From Panax quinquefolius (taxonomy: Eukaryota; Streptophyta; Magnoliopsida; Apiales; Araliaceae): 64,000 nt of DNA. The DNA is taken from assembly GCA_020205615.1 (NCBI GenBank), contig CM035167.1, forward strand, positions 140,692,568-140,756,567, read 5' to 3'. Below, piece by piece: positions 10,923 to 21,038 of the stretch (its first letter is position 1; each line of letters starts with the position of its first letter). The translations under genes and the position numbers were made by a program. The notes beneath the pieces are model-generated. The model was not told the DNA's origin. It saw only the letters and a list, made by a program, of their open reading frames with translations, and searched no databases.

Positions 10923-13900
10923 TTACAGCGACCTCCATTCTTGTATAGCAGAATGTAAAGTGTGGTTGGGAGTAAGAATCTTATGCTGCAGCCGCAGCTT
11001 TGTCACTGGTGATACATTGTGTCTCTCAACCCATATCTTTATTGCTTTGTGCTCATATGAAAAACCATCAGCAGCAATATATGGAACATCCATTACTTCC
11101 TGTAATATCCATTGCACGACGCACAGAAAAGCAGAATGAGATGCATTGCCACATATAGAATTAAATCATATTTCTAATGAAGTTCGAACTTTTCACCTGA
11201 AGGATTGGGCAGTAGAAGTGGCTAGGTGCATCAGTATTTGTGGTTACCTTTTTGCTTGCATCTGCAAAATCAGCAAGTTTCTTCAAAACTGGAAGGACTT
11301 CAGTGTCAAGATCTGGCCTATCTCTGCATCTGAGTGTGGAGCATTTCAGTGCCATCTGAGCTAGTTCCATTGTTTTGGCTAATGGCCAATCTGTAATCGA
11401 CTTATCCAGTATATCTGAGAAGGAACCACTTTCAAAAGCATTTTCCACACACAATAAAAGCCCGTTGGGATGGCGAGCAGTCAACAGTTGAAGAACAATG
11501 ATTCCAAAACCATATAGATCAGATTTTGGTCGAACTGTGCCAGTTCTTTGATACTCTGGATCCATGTAGAAGAGTGTACCAGCAAGAACAGAGTTTCCAT
11601 ATTCTGTGATGTTGTCAGGCACGACGTCTGTGATGAGTTTTGCCAGGCCTGCATCTCCAATTTTGCTGACATAATTTGTGTCTAACAAAATATTTCCTGG
11701 TTTCAGATCTCGATGGACAATGGGCTCTGGCTTTGAGTTGTGTAAGAATGCAAGTCCACAGGCTACTTCAAAAACTATTCTGAATCGGATGACCCATGGA
11801 AGAGATTGATCATTTCTTCTGCGGAAAATATGATCATCCAGGCTTCCATTTTCCATATACTCGTAAACCAGGCAACCAATATCTGGACAGGCTCCGAGTA
11901 GTAAAACTATGTGGGGATGGCGCAGTTGGGTGAGAACTTCAACCTGTATATAATTGACTGATGACAGTAAGAACATTGCAACCAAGTTGAAATGCCATGG
12001 TTACAGAAACTAAATAGAGCAAGATATATCCAGTATGAAAAACATCCACAATTAGGAATTGAGTACTAAATTGTAAAGCAAAGAATCCCTAGTTTATAAA
12101 ATATGAACATGTATGTGATGAAATCAGTTTATCTGTGAGTAAACCCTTCTTGTTCTGGAACTTCAGAGGACAATGCAAGTTTCACATAATCATGCTTATG
12201 CGGCATAGGCCTCAAATGAGAAAGGGAAACAGTGAGAAATTAACCTCTCTCAAGAATTCATCTTTTCTGTCATATGCATCAGGACTAAGAACTTTGATGG
12301 CTACAGGGGTGCGATCAAGATTGCATTTGTAAACTTTCCCATATGCTCCAACACCAATTACCTTAGTCTCAGTGAAGAAATCAGTTGCTACCTCTATTTC
12401 ATCCCTACTGTATCTTTTGTACCTTTTATCATTCAAGAAGAGTGCTTCCACAATCCTTTGTTTTTCCAAGGACTCCTGGATGCCTTTCAGTTCTGCTGTT
12501 TGCCTTTCATAAGCCTCTTTAGCAAGCAAATTTCTTGCCATTTCAACTTCTTTCACAGCTTCCACATGCTTCTCTTTCTCTTCATCAGCAATTTTTCTGA
12601 AATTTTCTTCACTTTTTTGAGTTGCATTCACTCTTTTTGATTCTTCAAGGCAGTCAGAAGAAAGCATGTGGACCTGCAGAATGGAACATCCACAATTTAA
12701 CTTAAAACGGCAGTACTAATATAAAAAAATGCACATGTACTCACTCTAGATCAATATCTGAAAGATGTAATGAAGTTTGAAATGGATTGAAATAAGCTAG
12801 AGAATATCATCAAAAAACAAAGATAAACAACATAGTTAACGTCCAGGATGCGATTAAGTGATCAAGCTCAAACCTTGTTTTGGGCATAGACAAGGTCTTC
12901 ACAAGCTCGATTGTACAGATTGACTAAATTTCGTAATTCTAGACGCAGTTGTTCTACTTCAACCTGCACATCTGACTGCATAAGATGCACATCCTTGAAA
13001 GTTAGAACTGACTTATCATTTTAGTACACCTAGTTGCAGTATATTAGTAAAAAGTGACTAACACGTGGCTTAAGAACAGCTTTGCTTGGGTACTGAATAC
13101 TCCCTCCATTCTAAAATATAAGATTATTATTGACTTTTTAAGTCAACTTAAGACATTTTCAGACTCAAAGTTGACAAGAATTTCTTTAATTTTAGTCAAT
13201 AAAATGATGAAACATATAAACTATCTTAAAAAGTATTACTCATAGTAAGTTTTATGGTTTCATAATAATTTTTATGAATCATCTCAATTTTGAATTTGAA
13301 AATGTCTCTAATTGACTTTCAAAAGTCAATAATGATCTTATATTTTGGAACGGAGATAGTATATTTTTAGAAACGGGAATAGGCATTTACTGAAAAAAGA
13401 AAAAATAACCTGCTCTGAATATGTAGAAGACCGAGAAGCGGATCTGTGCACTGTCTGAGTTTCCGAAATAATATTTCCCAAGTATTGATGATTGCTCTCC
13501 TTGCTCTCATGCATGAATGCCTCAGAATTTAGATCTGTCACTGATGATTTTCCAAAATTGCTATCAGTTCTGCACTCCACGGAGGAAGAACAGATACCAG
13601 ATGGAAGTTCAATCTTAGTATGAGCATCACGTTCCCTTTGAATAAACAACCAGTGATTGGAGATTTTATCTGCAACGAAAAAGGCAGCACAATGACAAGT
13701 AGCCACATAAGAACTAGAAACTAATTCTAGACTAGATTGCTGAATGATAAAAGCAAGTGTTTAAAAAGTACCACTAGTCGACAATGAGTTCACTGAATTC
13801 GACATGAGTCGACCTCTAGACACCAGGTAGACATTACAAGTGCCAGGAGCATGTTTCAGAACAATTGAAGGTACCCCAGGAGCCTTTAGCTTCCTAAAAA

Positions 13901-16748
13901 CAGGAAATTGAAATATTACCAGAGGCATTGGCAAACATTATGTACACGTGTAAAAACCTCAAACAAGTCCATACAAATCCTGTTAGCATGCAGCTAAAAG
14001 CTCACAAAAGCCTCAAACTGTAATCCTAGCATAAACTTAGAAACTATCTAGTAAAAGTATGAATTCCAATAGCCACCAACTAGTCATATATACATACATA
14101 TCATACTTATCACGGCGCCACAACGAGATGCAGTGGTTGACAGCCAGGACTCCTAGGCGATAAGGCGCCCCCATGACGTTCATATGGCGACAAGTCGTTA
14201 ACAATGTACAATTTATACATTATTTGTTTTACTTCAAAAATATATTCAACAATAAAATTTTATATACATTAAAACTCAAAACATAATAACTAACACTATG
14301 AAATACAATTAAAAACACAATTATATGAATACTTCACAATTAAAATTCAGAAAATAACACTTGACATTGAAAACTAGTAGAACAAGTTAACAAACTCTAC
14401 GTAGAGAATAAAGGATCAACCAAGTCAACAATCATCACACATTACAAGTCTAATAAATAATAAAAAATACACCATATAGCTAGTCCATGGGCTATGATGA
14501 GTCATGGATACAAAATGACTTAATCACTAAACTTGGGCTAGCTACCAAGGGGTAAGCCTTGGCAGCTCGGCGTCCAAGGCGTTTCCTTGTTCTTCTTTAG
14601 CGCCAGGACGCCTAGTCCCATGGCGACGCCTGACAACTATGATACATATTCATTAAATGAAACATATATTATGACATCAAAAGCACCCAACAGTTTTAAC
14701 ATGGAATTAACCAAAGAAGACAATGTTAATACTTCATATCGAAAATCATGACATTGTACCTAGTTATGCAATTGGAAGAACAAGAACCTAGCACTAAACT
14801 TGTTATCCTCGACTCAGATATGTATCTCACAAGTGATGTTGCAGGATTGTCCCCTTCCAGCAGCATAGTTTCTATCTACAAATTTTTTTAAAATACTTCA
14901 ATACTAACTCAAGTACAGTAGAGCTCAGCTACAAAGGAAAGATCAAACTAACCTTTTTGGTTTTGCATAATTTCTTAAATGGTGTAAAGATTTCTTCAAG
15001 TCTTCCTTTCATGTCTTCCACATACATTGCCACCACATTAGGATCAAGCTGCTTAATAGGAATATGATCTCCTGCTGTTGAATACATAGGGGACACAACA
15101 ACTGACTCAAATTAGCTTCCTCAAGTAGTAAAAACGACTGAAGGACCTATTGATAACATTTTTGATCGATCAATAGACTTCAAGCTCCAAATTACCTAAA
15201 ACCATTAAAGGTACATTCTCTTCTCTCTTTTTTCCCTCATACTTTATAAAAATTTCAACAACATTTGGTCATTTATTCAGAAAGAAATGAAATGTCACAT
15301 CAATAAGCACTAAAAGCTAATAAAAGTTTATATGTTTTCACTGTTTTAATAAAATAAAGGAAAGCAAAAAATATTGTAATCCTTGTGCTTTTGGGTTTAT
15401 AACTGCTGACATAGTAAATAAAAACAACTAGAATCAACTAAATTGAACATTTTCTTCTCTATCTTCTTTGGTCAAAAATTAGTTCCAAAAAGTTTGAATT
15501 CTCAATCTCATACCAAATTTTATCAAGAACTTGAGAGTACAGACTTCAATCGCAAAATCACTTTAATTCATCACAAATTTCACAGTACAGTTAAAATTTT
15601 AGACATACATTTAAACAAACTTATAAGCACCTTATAAGTTGGTCAAACTAACTTATAAGCTGATTTTCACTATTCACCTGTTTGGCTATGACTTATTTTT
15701 TTGACTTATCTCATTTTTGAGAAGTAACTGTTTCTTACTTCTCAAAAACTTACTTATAAGTCATTTTAAAATAAGTAGGTTTGAGCAAATGTAAAGACAC
15801 TTTTGCACATTTTAATAGTCTTTGCATCTTATTTTAACTTATAAGTCATTTTAGTCAAACACCTTCACATTTTATTTTAACTTAATTTATGACTTATAAG
15901 TCAAAATGGTGTCAAATACATTTATTTATAAGTCACCACTTAAACAAACTTATAAGTCCTCTTAAATTATACTCCCACCATTCCATAATAATAGTCGTGT
16001 TAGCTTCATTCACATTAATTAAGAAAGTCATTTAATAATTAAAATTTGTGTGAAATTATAGAAAATTTCTTGAGCCAGTGATAGAAATTATGGGTGATAT
16101 AGGAAAGTTAATAATTTATTCTCCTATAAACTTGCAAATGACAAATAAATTGGAACAAATTTTTTCTTCTAAAAATTCTATTATTATGGAATGGAGGGGG
16201 TAACTTATAAGTCATTTTAAAATAAGTCATCCCAGAAGAGGCCCTTTAACCATGACAATATTAAACTAGAAACCAAACAGAGAAATAAAAAAAACATCAG
16301 TTATATCAAAATATGGAAGCCAAAAGAATGTCACAATTCTGGTAACTCCACATTAAATTTTTTTGCAATGAAATTCACAAACATTTTACACCTTAATAAC
16401 TAAATTTCAAACGTCTGAAGCTAATCATTACGACCGTCCATAAAAACAAATCATTTTGGTTTCATTATATAGAGATATAAATAAAATACTAACATGGAGT
16501 AGGGATGGAAGTGAGGGTGGGAAAGAGATAGATATATAAATAAAATACTAACATGGAGTAGGGATGGAGGTGAGGGTGGGAAAGACATAAATTAAGACGA
16601 AACGATCGGCTTTAGGCATTAGATTCTCAACCGCCCACCGGACGGCGCGCCTGCTTCCACTGCCTCCATTACCGCCACCACCACCCCCCTTAACAGCCAC
16701 CGCCACGGATATAATCTCCGACGGAGCACCATCGCAGTGGAGACTCAT
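10923..16748 (-). CDS. U-box protein kinase (UspA domain - coiled coil - kinase - U-box; RLCK-IX/PUB35/PUB52 type)
   Basis: Nine exons on the minus strand with agreeing phases: 16748-16553, 15074-14953, 14875-14760, 13893-13772, 13669-13410, 12975-12874, 12673-12245, 11943-11197, 11099-10923. They join to 2271 nt, 756 residues. Order: a UspA-like nucleotide-binding fold (from the SLHCDGAPSEIISVAVAVKG start to about residue 185), a Ser-rich linker, a Glu/Lys-rich coiled coil (about 275-390), a protein kinase, then a U-box. The kinase has the Gly loop GVGAYG (from 413), K433, HRD 526-528, and KIGDAGLAKL at 543 in place of DFG, as is usual in this family. The U-box is YCPILQ..APYIAADG-like through IQEWRSL at the C-terminus (about 690-756). 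It should act as a cytoplasmic kinase with E3 ubiquitin-ligase activity. The exon 2 acceptor is placed at CAACAG|CAGGAG because the next possible AG would create TGA at the junction. Introns carry several MITEs. Confidence 0.9.
13098..13361. mobile_element. Stowaway MITE in an intron of the U-box kinase gene
   Basis: Inverted ends CTCCCTCCATTCTAAAATAT and the complement of ATATTTTGGAACGGAGATAG are flanked by TA on both sides. Core is AT-rich and non-coding. It lies wholly within the intron between exons 13669-13410 and 12975-12874. Confidence 0.88.
14099..14645. mobile_element. MITE-like GGCG-ended repeat in an intron of the U-box kinase gene
   Basis: The left end ATCATACTTATCACGGCG and the right end, complement ATCATAGTTGTCAGGCGTCG, form an imperfect inverted repeat. 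GC-rich ends (CTAGGCG, GGCGCC, GGCGTCC) bracket an AT-rich core. This is a familiar kind of dispersed plant repeat. The target duplication was not resolved. Confidence 0.6.
15606..16250. repeat. ACTTATAAG-rich hAT-like MITE interrupted by a Stowaway MITE
   Basis: Many copies of CTTATAAGTCA and its near-palindromic complement, with TGTTTGGC..GACTTAT and TATAAGTCA..GTCAAA end motifs, characterise the 15606-15969 part. The same TTATAAGTCATTTTAAAATA motif resumes at 16203 after the Stowaway element at 15970-16202. That implies insertion of one into the other, all within intron 1 of the kinase gene. Confidence 0.55.
15970..16202. mobile_element. Stowaway MITE (nested)
   Basis: Ends CTCCCACCATTCCATAATAA and the complement of TTATTATGGAATGGAGGGGG are bordered by TA on both sides. 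Flanking sequence on each side belongs to the ACTTATAAG repeat, so it inserted later than that repeat. Confidence 0.85.
16471..16588 (-). repeat. 59-bp tandem duplication across the exon 1 splice donor
   Basis: Two nearly identical 59-base copies (16471-16529 and 16530-16588) each contain CTAACATGGAGTAGGGATGG. Read on the minus strand, this is the 3' end of kinase exon 1 plus its donor (CCAT|GTTAG). The gene-proximal copy supplies the in-frame donor at 16552-16551. The second donor, 59 bases into the intron, would add a TAG stop straight away. Confidence 0.9.
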
Positions 16749-16920
16749 GATGTCTACGCCTGAGTGACTTATTAGTAATCAGTAGTAACAATTTTGGATT
16801 TGAGGGGAACATCTCAACGACTTAATGTTTGGCATGTTTGAAAAGCTGCTTTGATAACTACTTGGCCCAAACGGCCTACGCAGGGGTTGACCTCCTTATA
16901 AAACAAATAAATAGGAAGGG

Positions 16921-17054
16921 GTTAGCATGAAGTTTATTTTTGGGTAAGTTGGTCAATTGACTAATAGAGTACTGACACACAGACAAGACTCTATATGTGT
17001 CAGTATTTTATTGATCAATTGACTAACTTACCAAAAAAAAAAATTCATGTTAAC
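16921..17054. repeat. Short hairpin (foldback) repeat upstream of the U-box kinase gene
   Basis: The left arm (GTTAGCATGAA..GGGTAAGTTGGTCAATTGAC..TACTGACACAC) pairs with the right arm (GTGTCAGTATT..ATCAATTGACTAACTTACC..TTCATGTTAAC) along roughly 58 bases, with a loop of about 16. The arms agree except for a few mismatches. It lies 173-306 bp upstream of the kinase ATG at 16748. Likely a small MITE; transcription could give a miRNA-like hairpin, but nothing shows that. Confidence 0.85.
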
Positions 17055-17116
17055 CGGATCCAAATAAATACTCCCTCCGTTCCATACTTCCATATATGAA
17101 ATGATGGTATAGTATT

Positions 17117-17771
17117 TTTTTTTTTGAAAGGTAATATTACATTAACATAGATCAAAGGCCAACACATCAACAAGAAAGGAGGGAGGAGAATGACCCCAAA
17201 CCTCTTTATCAGACATGGAACCGGCTGGCTACTCGTGCAAGAGCATACGCTACCTGGTTCGCTGATCTTACAATCTTCCACTATTAAGCCAAAATAAGAT
17301 AAATCCTCCTGAGTACTTGTAATCGCTTTGATCACCAACAGTGCATCAGACTCCAAAACCACATTATTGAGTCCTAATGTCTTTAACCAATTTAACGCCT
17401 CACGAACACCAATTGTTTCCGCAATCGTAGCATCCAACGGACCATCAACTATACCGTTCTTGGCTGCCAACATGGACCCTTCAGCATTCCTAACCACACT
17501 GCCATAACCAATACGCCTAGTGTGACCAAAAAGAGCTGCATCAACATTACATTTATATGTGCCTGTAGCTGGCTTTTTCCAAGTCGAATTAACATCCACA
17601 ACCTTTGCTTCACTATGACTGATGCTAACCTGAGCTTTCCTCCACTGCTCATGCAATGAATAAGCCATATAAATCACTTGCTCTTCCTGAATTCTGCGAT
17701 GACACCAAACCAGATCATTCCTACTATTCCAGAGGCCCCATACAACCATCGCAGCCATACTAGCATCTTCT
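17117..17771 (-). pseudogene. 5'-truncated LINE with RNase H (RVT_3) domain
   Basis: A 15-base target duplication TGATGGTATAGTATT occurs at 17102-17116 and, re-split by a hAT element, at 18437-18451. On the plus strand a T run follows the left copy, i.e. a poly(A) tail for a minus-strand element. The open frame contains a non-LTR RNase H-like domain: WKKPATGTYKCNVDAALF, GYGSVVRNAEGSMLAA, IAETIGVREALNWLKTLG and NVVLESDALLVIKAI. It then loses frame before the usual RVAHALA motif. Only the 3' part of ORF2 is present, typical of truncated target-primed insertion. Confidence 0.85.
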
Positions 17772-17778
17772 TGATGGT

Positions 17779-18435
17779 CAAGGCCGGCCCTGAGTTTTTC
17801 AGGGCCTAAAGCGACAAAAAAAAAATGGGCCTTTTGCGAATTGCTATTAAGATAGGCATAAAAAAATTAAAAAAATTTTCTAAACAAAAGAACATCAATA
17901 CGAAAGAATACCAAATATAATAACCGACTATTTCAATATTTTCTTTCTTTTTCTTTTTTCAAAGACATATACTTTTTAGGAGCCATGGTGAATTAAAATT
18001 TATAAATCTACAAAATTCCAGCATAATCTCGTGATTATCTATAAATTAATTATCAAATAGGGCCTCCTTTATAATTATTAAGAGTCTAACACTACTCTCA
18101 AACAATTATAAAAACTCGAAAGAGAATAAATTTTCACTTGATTCATAATAACATAAACAAATCTACTAAATCAGTCATCAAGCCCAATTAAATTAAACAA
18201 TGCTTCTAAATCTCATAAACAAAATAATTAATTTCAAAACCCTAAAAAATAGAATTAATACCTGAAATTAGCTTGAAATTTATGAGAAGGAATACTAGAA
18301 TAGTACTTAACACTTAGCCTTCTGATTTAAGTATTCTATTTAAGTAATGAAAGGAAGAGAATATTTAAGGGAGGCCCTAAAAATTTGTGGGCCTAAAGCC
18401 CGGGCACCTTGGGCTTTACCCCAGGGCCGGTGCTG
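17779..18435. mobile_element. Non-autonomous hAT element (657 bp)
   Basis: Perfect 8-bp target duplication TTGATGGT at 17771-17778 and 18436-18443. The ends CAAGGCCGGCCCTGAG and, inverted, CAGCACCGGCCCTGGG form a 16-bp TIR starting with CA. No transposase frame. It landed in the 5' target-site copy of the LINE fragment. Confidence 0.87.
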
Positions 18436-18655
18436 TTGATGGTATAGTATTAAATATAATATTATTGTTTTTGTATTAAAAAAAAAGTGTTATTTATTAG
18501 GTAAAAAATTAATGAGAGAACTAAAGTTATATTTAATATTTGGGATGATATTAGAAATTAAGTAATTAATGCTTATTTAAAATTCTCAAACGACTTATAT
18601 TAAGAAACAAAAATATTTCTCTAAAATAATTTATATTAAGGAACGAAGGGAGTCT

Positions 18656-19140
18656 CTTTTACCCGGTGGCACAAGTATATACGGGATAAAATAATTTTTT
18701 TAAAAAATTAAATGAGAAAATAAAAAATATAATAACAAAACAGTATTATAATTAAATTTATAGGGACAAGAGAAAAAATTAGTGTAATATGATCCACTAG
18801 ATATTTCGTTAGAAAAGTCGTTATGATATTTATTCACCTATGTTAAGTTTGTTTGCAAAGATTATATTTGGGATAAGACTATTAATTCCAAGTGTCTTGT
18901 TTGTTTTTAAATTTGAGTTTGGGACTATTAATTCTCGGATTATAAAATAACTTAATATGATGAATTATTTAATACCATATTCTACCTGGTATTATATCCC
19001 TACCATTTGGGATTAAAAATTGCTAGATAAAATTAACCTCAATCTTTTTTTAAAATGACCATCATATCCTATAATTTCTTTTATTTTTATTGGCAACTTA
19101 AAAAGTACTGATATAAATACTAAATATTATTATTTTTAAT
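18656..19140. other. AT-rich spacer
   Basis: No gene or clear repeat end seen. The sequence runs directly into the G-rich minisatellite. Confidence 0.5.
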
Positions 19141-19144
19141 TTTT

Positions 19145-19575
19145 TTTAGAGTTAGGGGGTGGGACGGGGGGAAGTACAGAGATATATATATAATCTTTGA
19201 ATATTATTTTTTTTTGGGAGGGAGGTGGAGGTGGAGGGTGGAGGTGTATACATAATCACTTAATATTAATTTTTTTTGGGTGGGGTGAAGGTTGCGGGTG
19301 CGGGGGTCGGGGGTGGAGGATGGGCGAGTGAGAATATATACATAATCAATAAATATTATTTTTTTTAAGGACGGGCGAGAGTAGAGGTGTATACATAATT
19401 AGTAAATATTATTTTGGAGGGGTAGGGGTAGGGGTAGGGGTGGGGATGGGGGGGTGAGGCGTAAGGGGTGTGGTGGGGGTAGGAGTGGGGGTAGGGGTAG
19501 AGGTATGGGGTTAGGGGGTTGGGGTTGTAAACATAATCAGTAAATATTATTTTTTGGGGGTTGGGGTGGGGCTTT
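19145..19575 (+). repeat. G-rich minisatellite (TATACATAATC..AATATTATTTTTT-GGGGTGGGG units)
   Basis: Irregular units alternate an AT block (TATACATAATCAGTAAATAT followed by T or TTTGG runs) with long G/T/A tracts such as GGGGTAGGGGTAGGGG. The plus strand is almost free of C in the G tracts, giving strong strand asymmetry and runs that could form G-quadruplexes. The same repeat occurs at 51001-51687. Open frames across it (Pro/Tyr-rich on the minus strand) are by-products of composition. Confidence 0.88.
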
Positions 19576-20303
19576 TTTCTCTTCTTGGAACCTTTTAAAA
19601 AGAATCTTGATAATTTTGGTTTTTGCATTGATGATTAATGATTGATGTGTAGGTTTAAAGATCCCCAACCAACCAGATTATTGTGCATTTGGAGAATCCA
19701 GTTATGGGCATTCTACTTTAGAGATTAAGAACAGAACGCATGCGTTGTACCAGTAGTGAATCGCAATGATGAAGGAAAGAAAATGGAAACTGAGACGATC
19801 AATACTAGTGAGCACAAATTGTAATCTTGCTATATTTATTTTTTTAGTTTGCAATGTGTTTTGGTGCCTGGCTTGTCTTAGTTAGTACTTAGTCGTGTCT
19901 TGAGTATAGTTGATCTTCTTTTATGGCTCACCAAGATTGTATGACTGGAGCTTCTTTGTAAAAAAAGAGAAGAAAAATACGCAATTGGGTAAATGTCCAA
20001 GTGTTTAATAAATAGTTGGGAGAAAAGTTAATGAAAGAGTGAAAAACTGTATTCTCACCTAACTGTGTTTAATAAATACCTGGTTATGAACTTATATGTT
20101 TTCATTGCATACTTCCATGTTTACCCATAAATATAACCCCTCCGCATTACTGAAACAATTATATATACACCAAGTATCGATTGAGAATTATTGATCAATT
20201 CTGCACTGCTGAATGCCAGCAATACTCACTAAATAAGATTTCTGAAGTGCCGGAAATGTGATAAACGAGCTGAGAACAGGTAACTGCTAGAAAACAAAGA
20301 CAG
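19576..20303. other. Intergenic sequence
   Basis: No coding exon recognised on either strand. AT-rich and without clear repeat ends; the rightmost part may be 3' flank of the synaptotagmin pseudogene. Confidence 0.45.
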
Positions 20304-20657
20304 TTAGGAATCGCGGTAGATTGGTTGTGGTATCCATTTGAGATTCAAGTTCAGTTTTCCAAGCTGTCTTTGTATTCCCCTTCCAATATCACCCTTGTCA
20401 GTGTCAAGATGCATCTCCCCATGTAATCCTGAAGGAAAAAAGCAAGGTTAAAAATGCAAACTAATTGTGCTTTAGGCAACACAATATTCAAGAGTTTTCC
20501 AGTGCACACTTAATCTCCCCCCCAATACAGCCTATGAGTTGGAAACATCTACCCAGCACGCAATAGAGTTACGAGCTTCAAAAATACAGAAGCTCACTTA
20601 ATTACCACATTAATAAGCCTTGTTCTGTTCATAGAAATAGAAAACTAAATTTCAGTA

Positions 20658-21038
20658 ATGTAACGACCCAGTTCACATCGGAGTCCAGAATAAAGATCAA
20701 TACGAAATATCTCCCCTTTCTAATAAAAGTAGAGCAATCAAACCTTAAACCCAAATCATAAAGTCTCAATCACCAACTCTAAAACAAACTCTTATCACAA
20801 ATTTTTAATTTGAATATAGAATCACAAGTTTCAACCAACAATGTTCTATTCTTGGGTAGCCTCTCTCTCCCCTTAAAAGTTCACTTGTTCATCACAGCGC
20901 CCCTAAGGATATCACTAGGGGAATGCACTAGTAACGTCTTTATATCAAAACAACAAATAAATTTGAGGAAGACAATATTTCCAAGTCTTTTCTATTGTTC
21001 AGTGCACTGTAAAGGCTATCATTACGTGCGACCAGAGC
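20658..21038. repeat. Fragment resembling a second LTR end
   Basis: TGTAACGACCCAGTTCAC at 20657 resembles the TGTAACGACCC start common in plant gypsy LTRs. The other end is not identified; the solo LTR at 21039 begins directly at its right. Confidence 0.35.

Larger units (their letters stand above)
17069..18655. mobile_element. Stowaway MITE split by a LINE insertion
   Basis: The left end TA-CTCCCTCCGTTCC (17069-17083) matches the complement of GGAACGAAGGGAG at the right end (about 18640-18653). The right TA has become TC. Between them lie the LINE fragment and a hAT MITE. Removing both leaves a MITE of about 250 bp, the usual size. Confidence 0.78.

Noticed and set aside
19400..19500. Telomere-like repeat
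   Set aside because: GGGGTAGGGGTAGGGG resembles but is not the plant TTTAGGG unit, and the T/A part varies.
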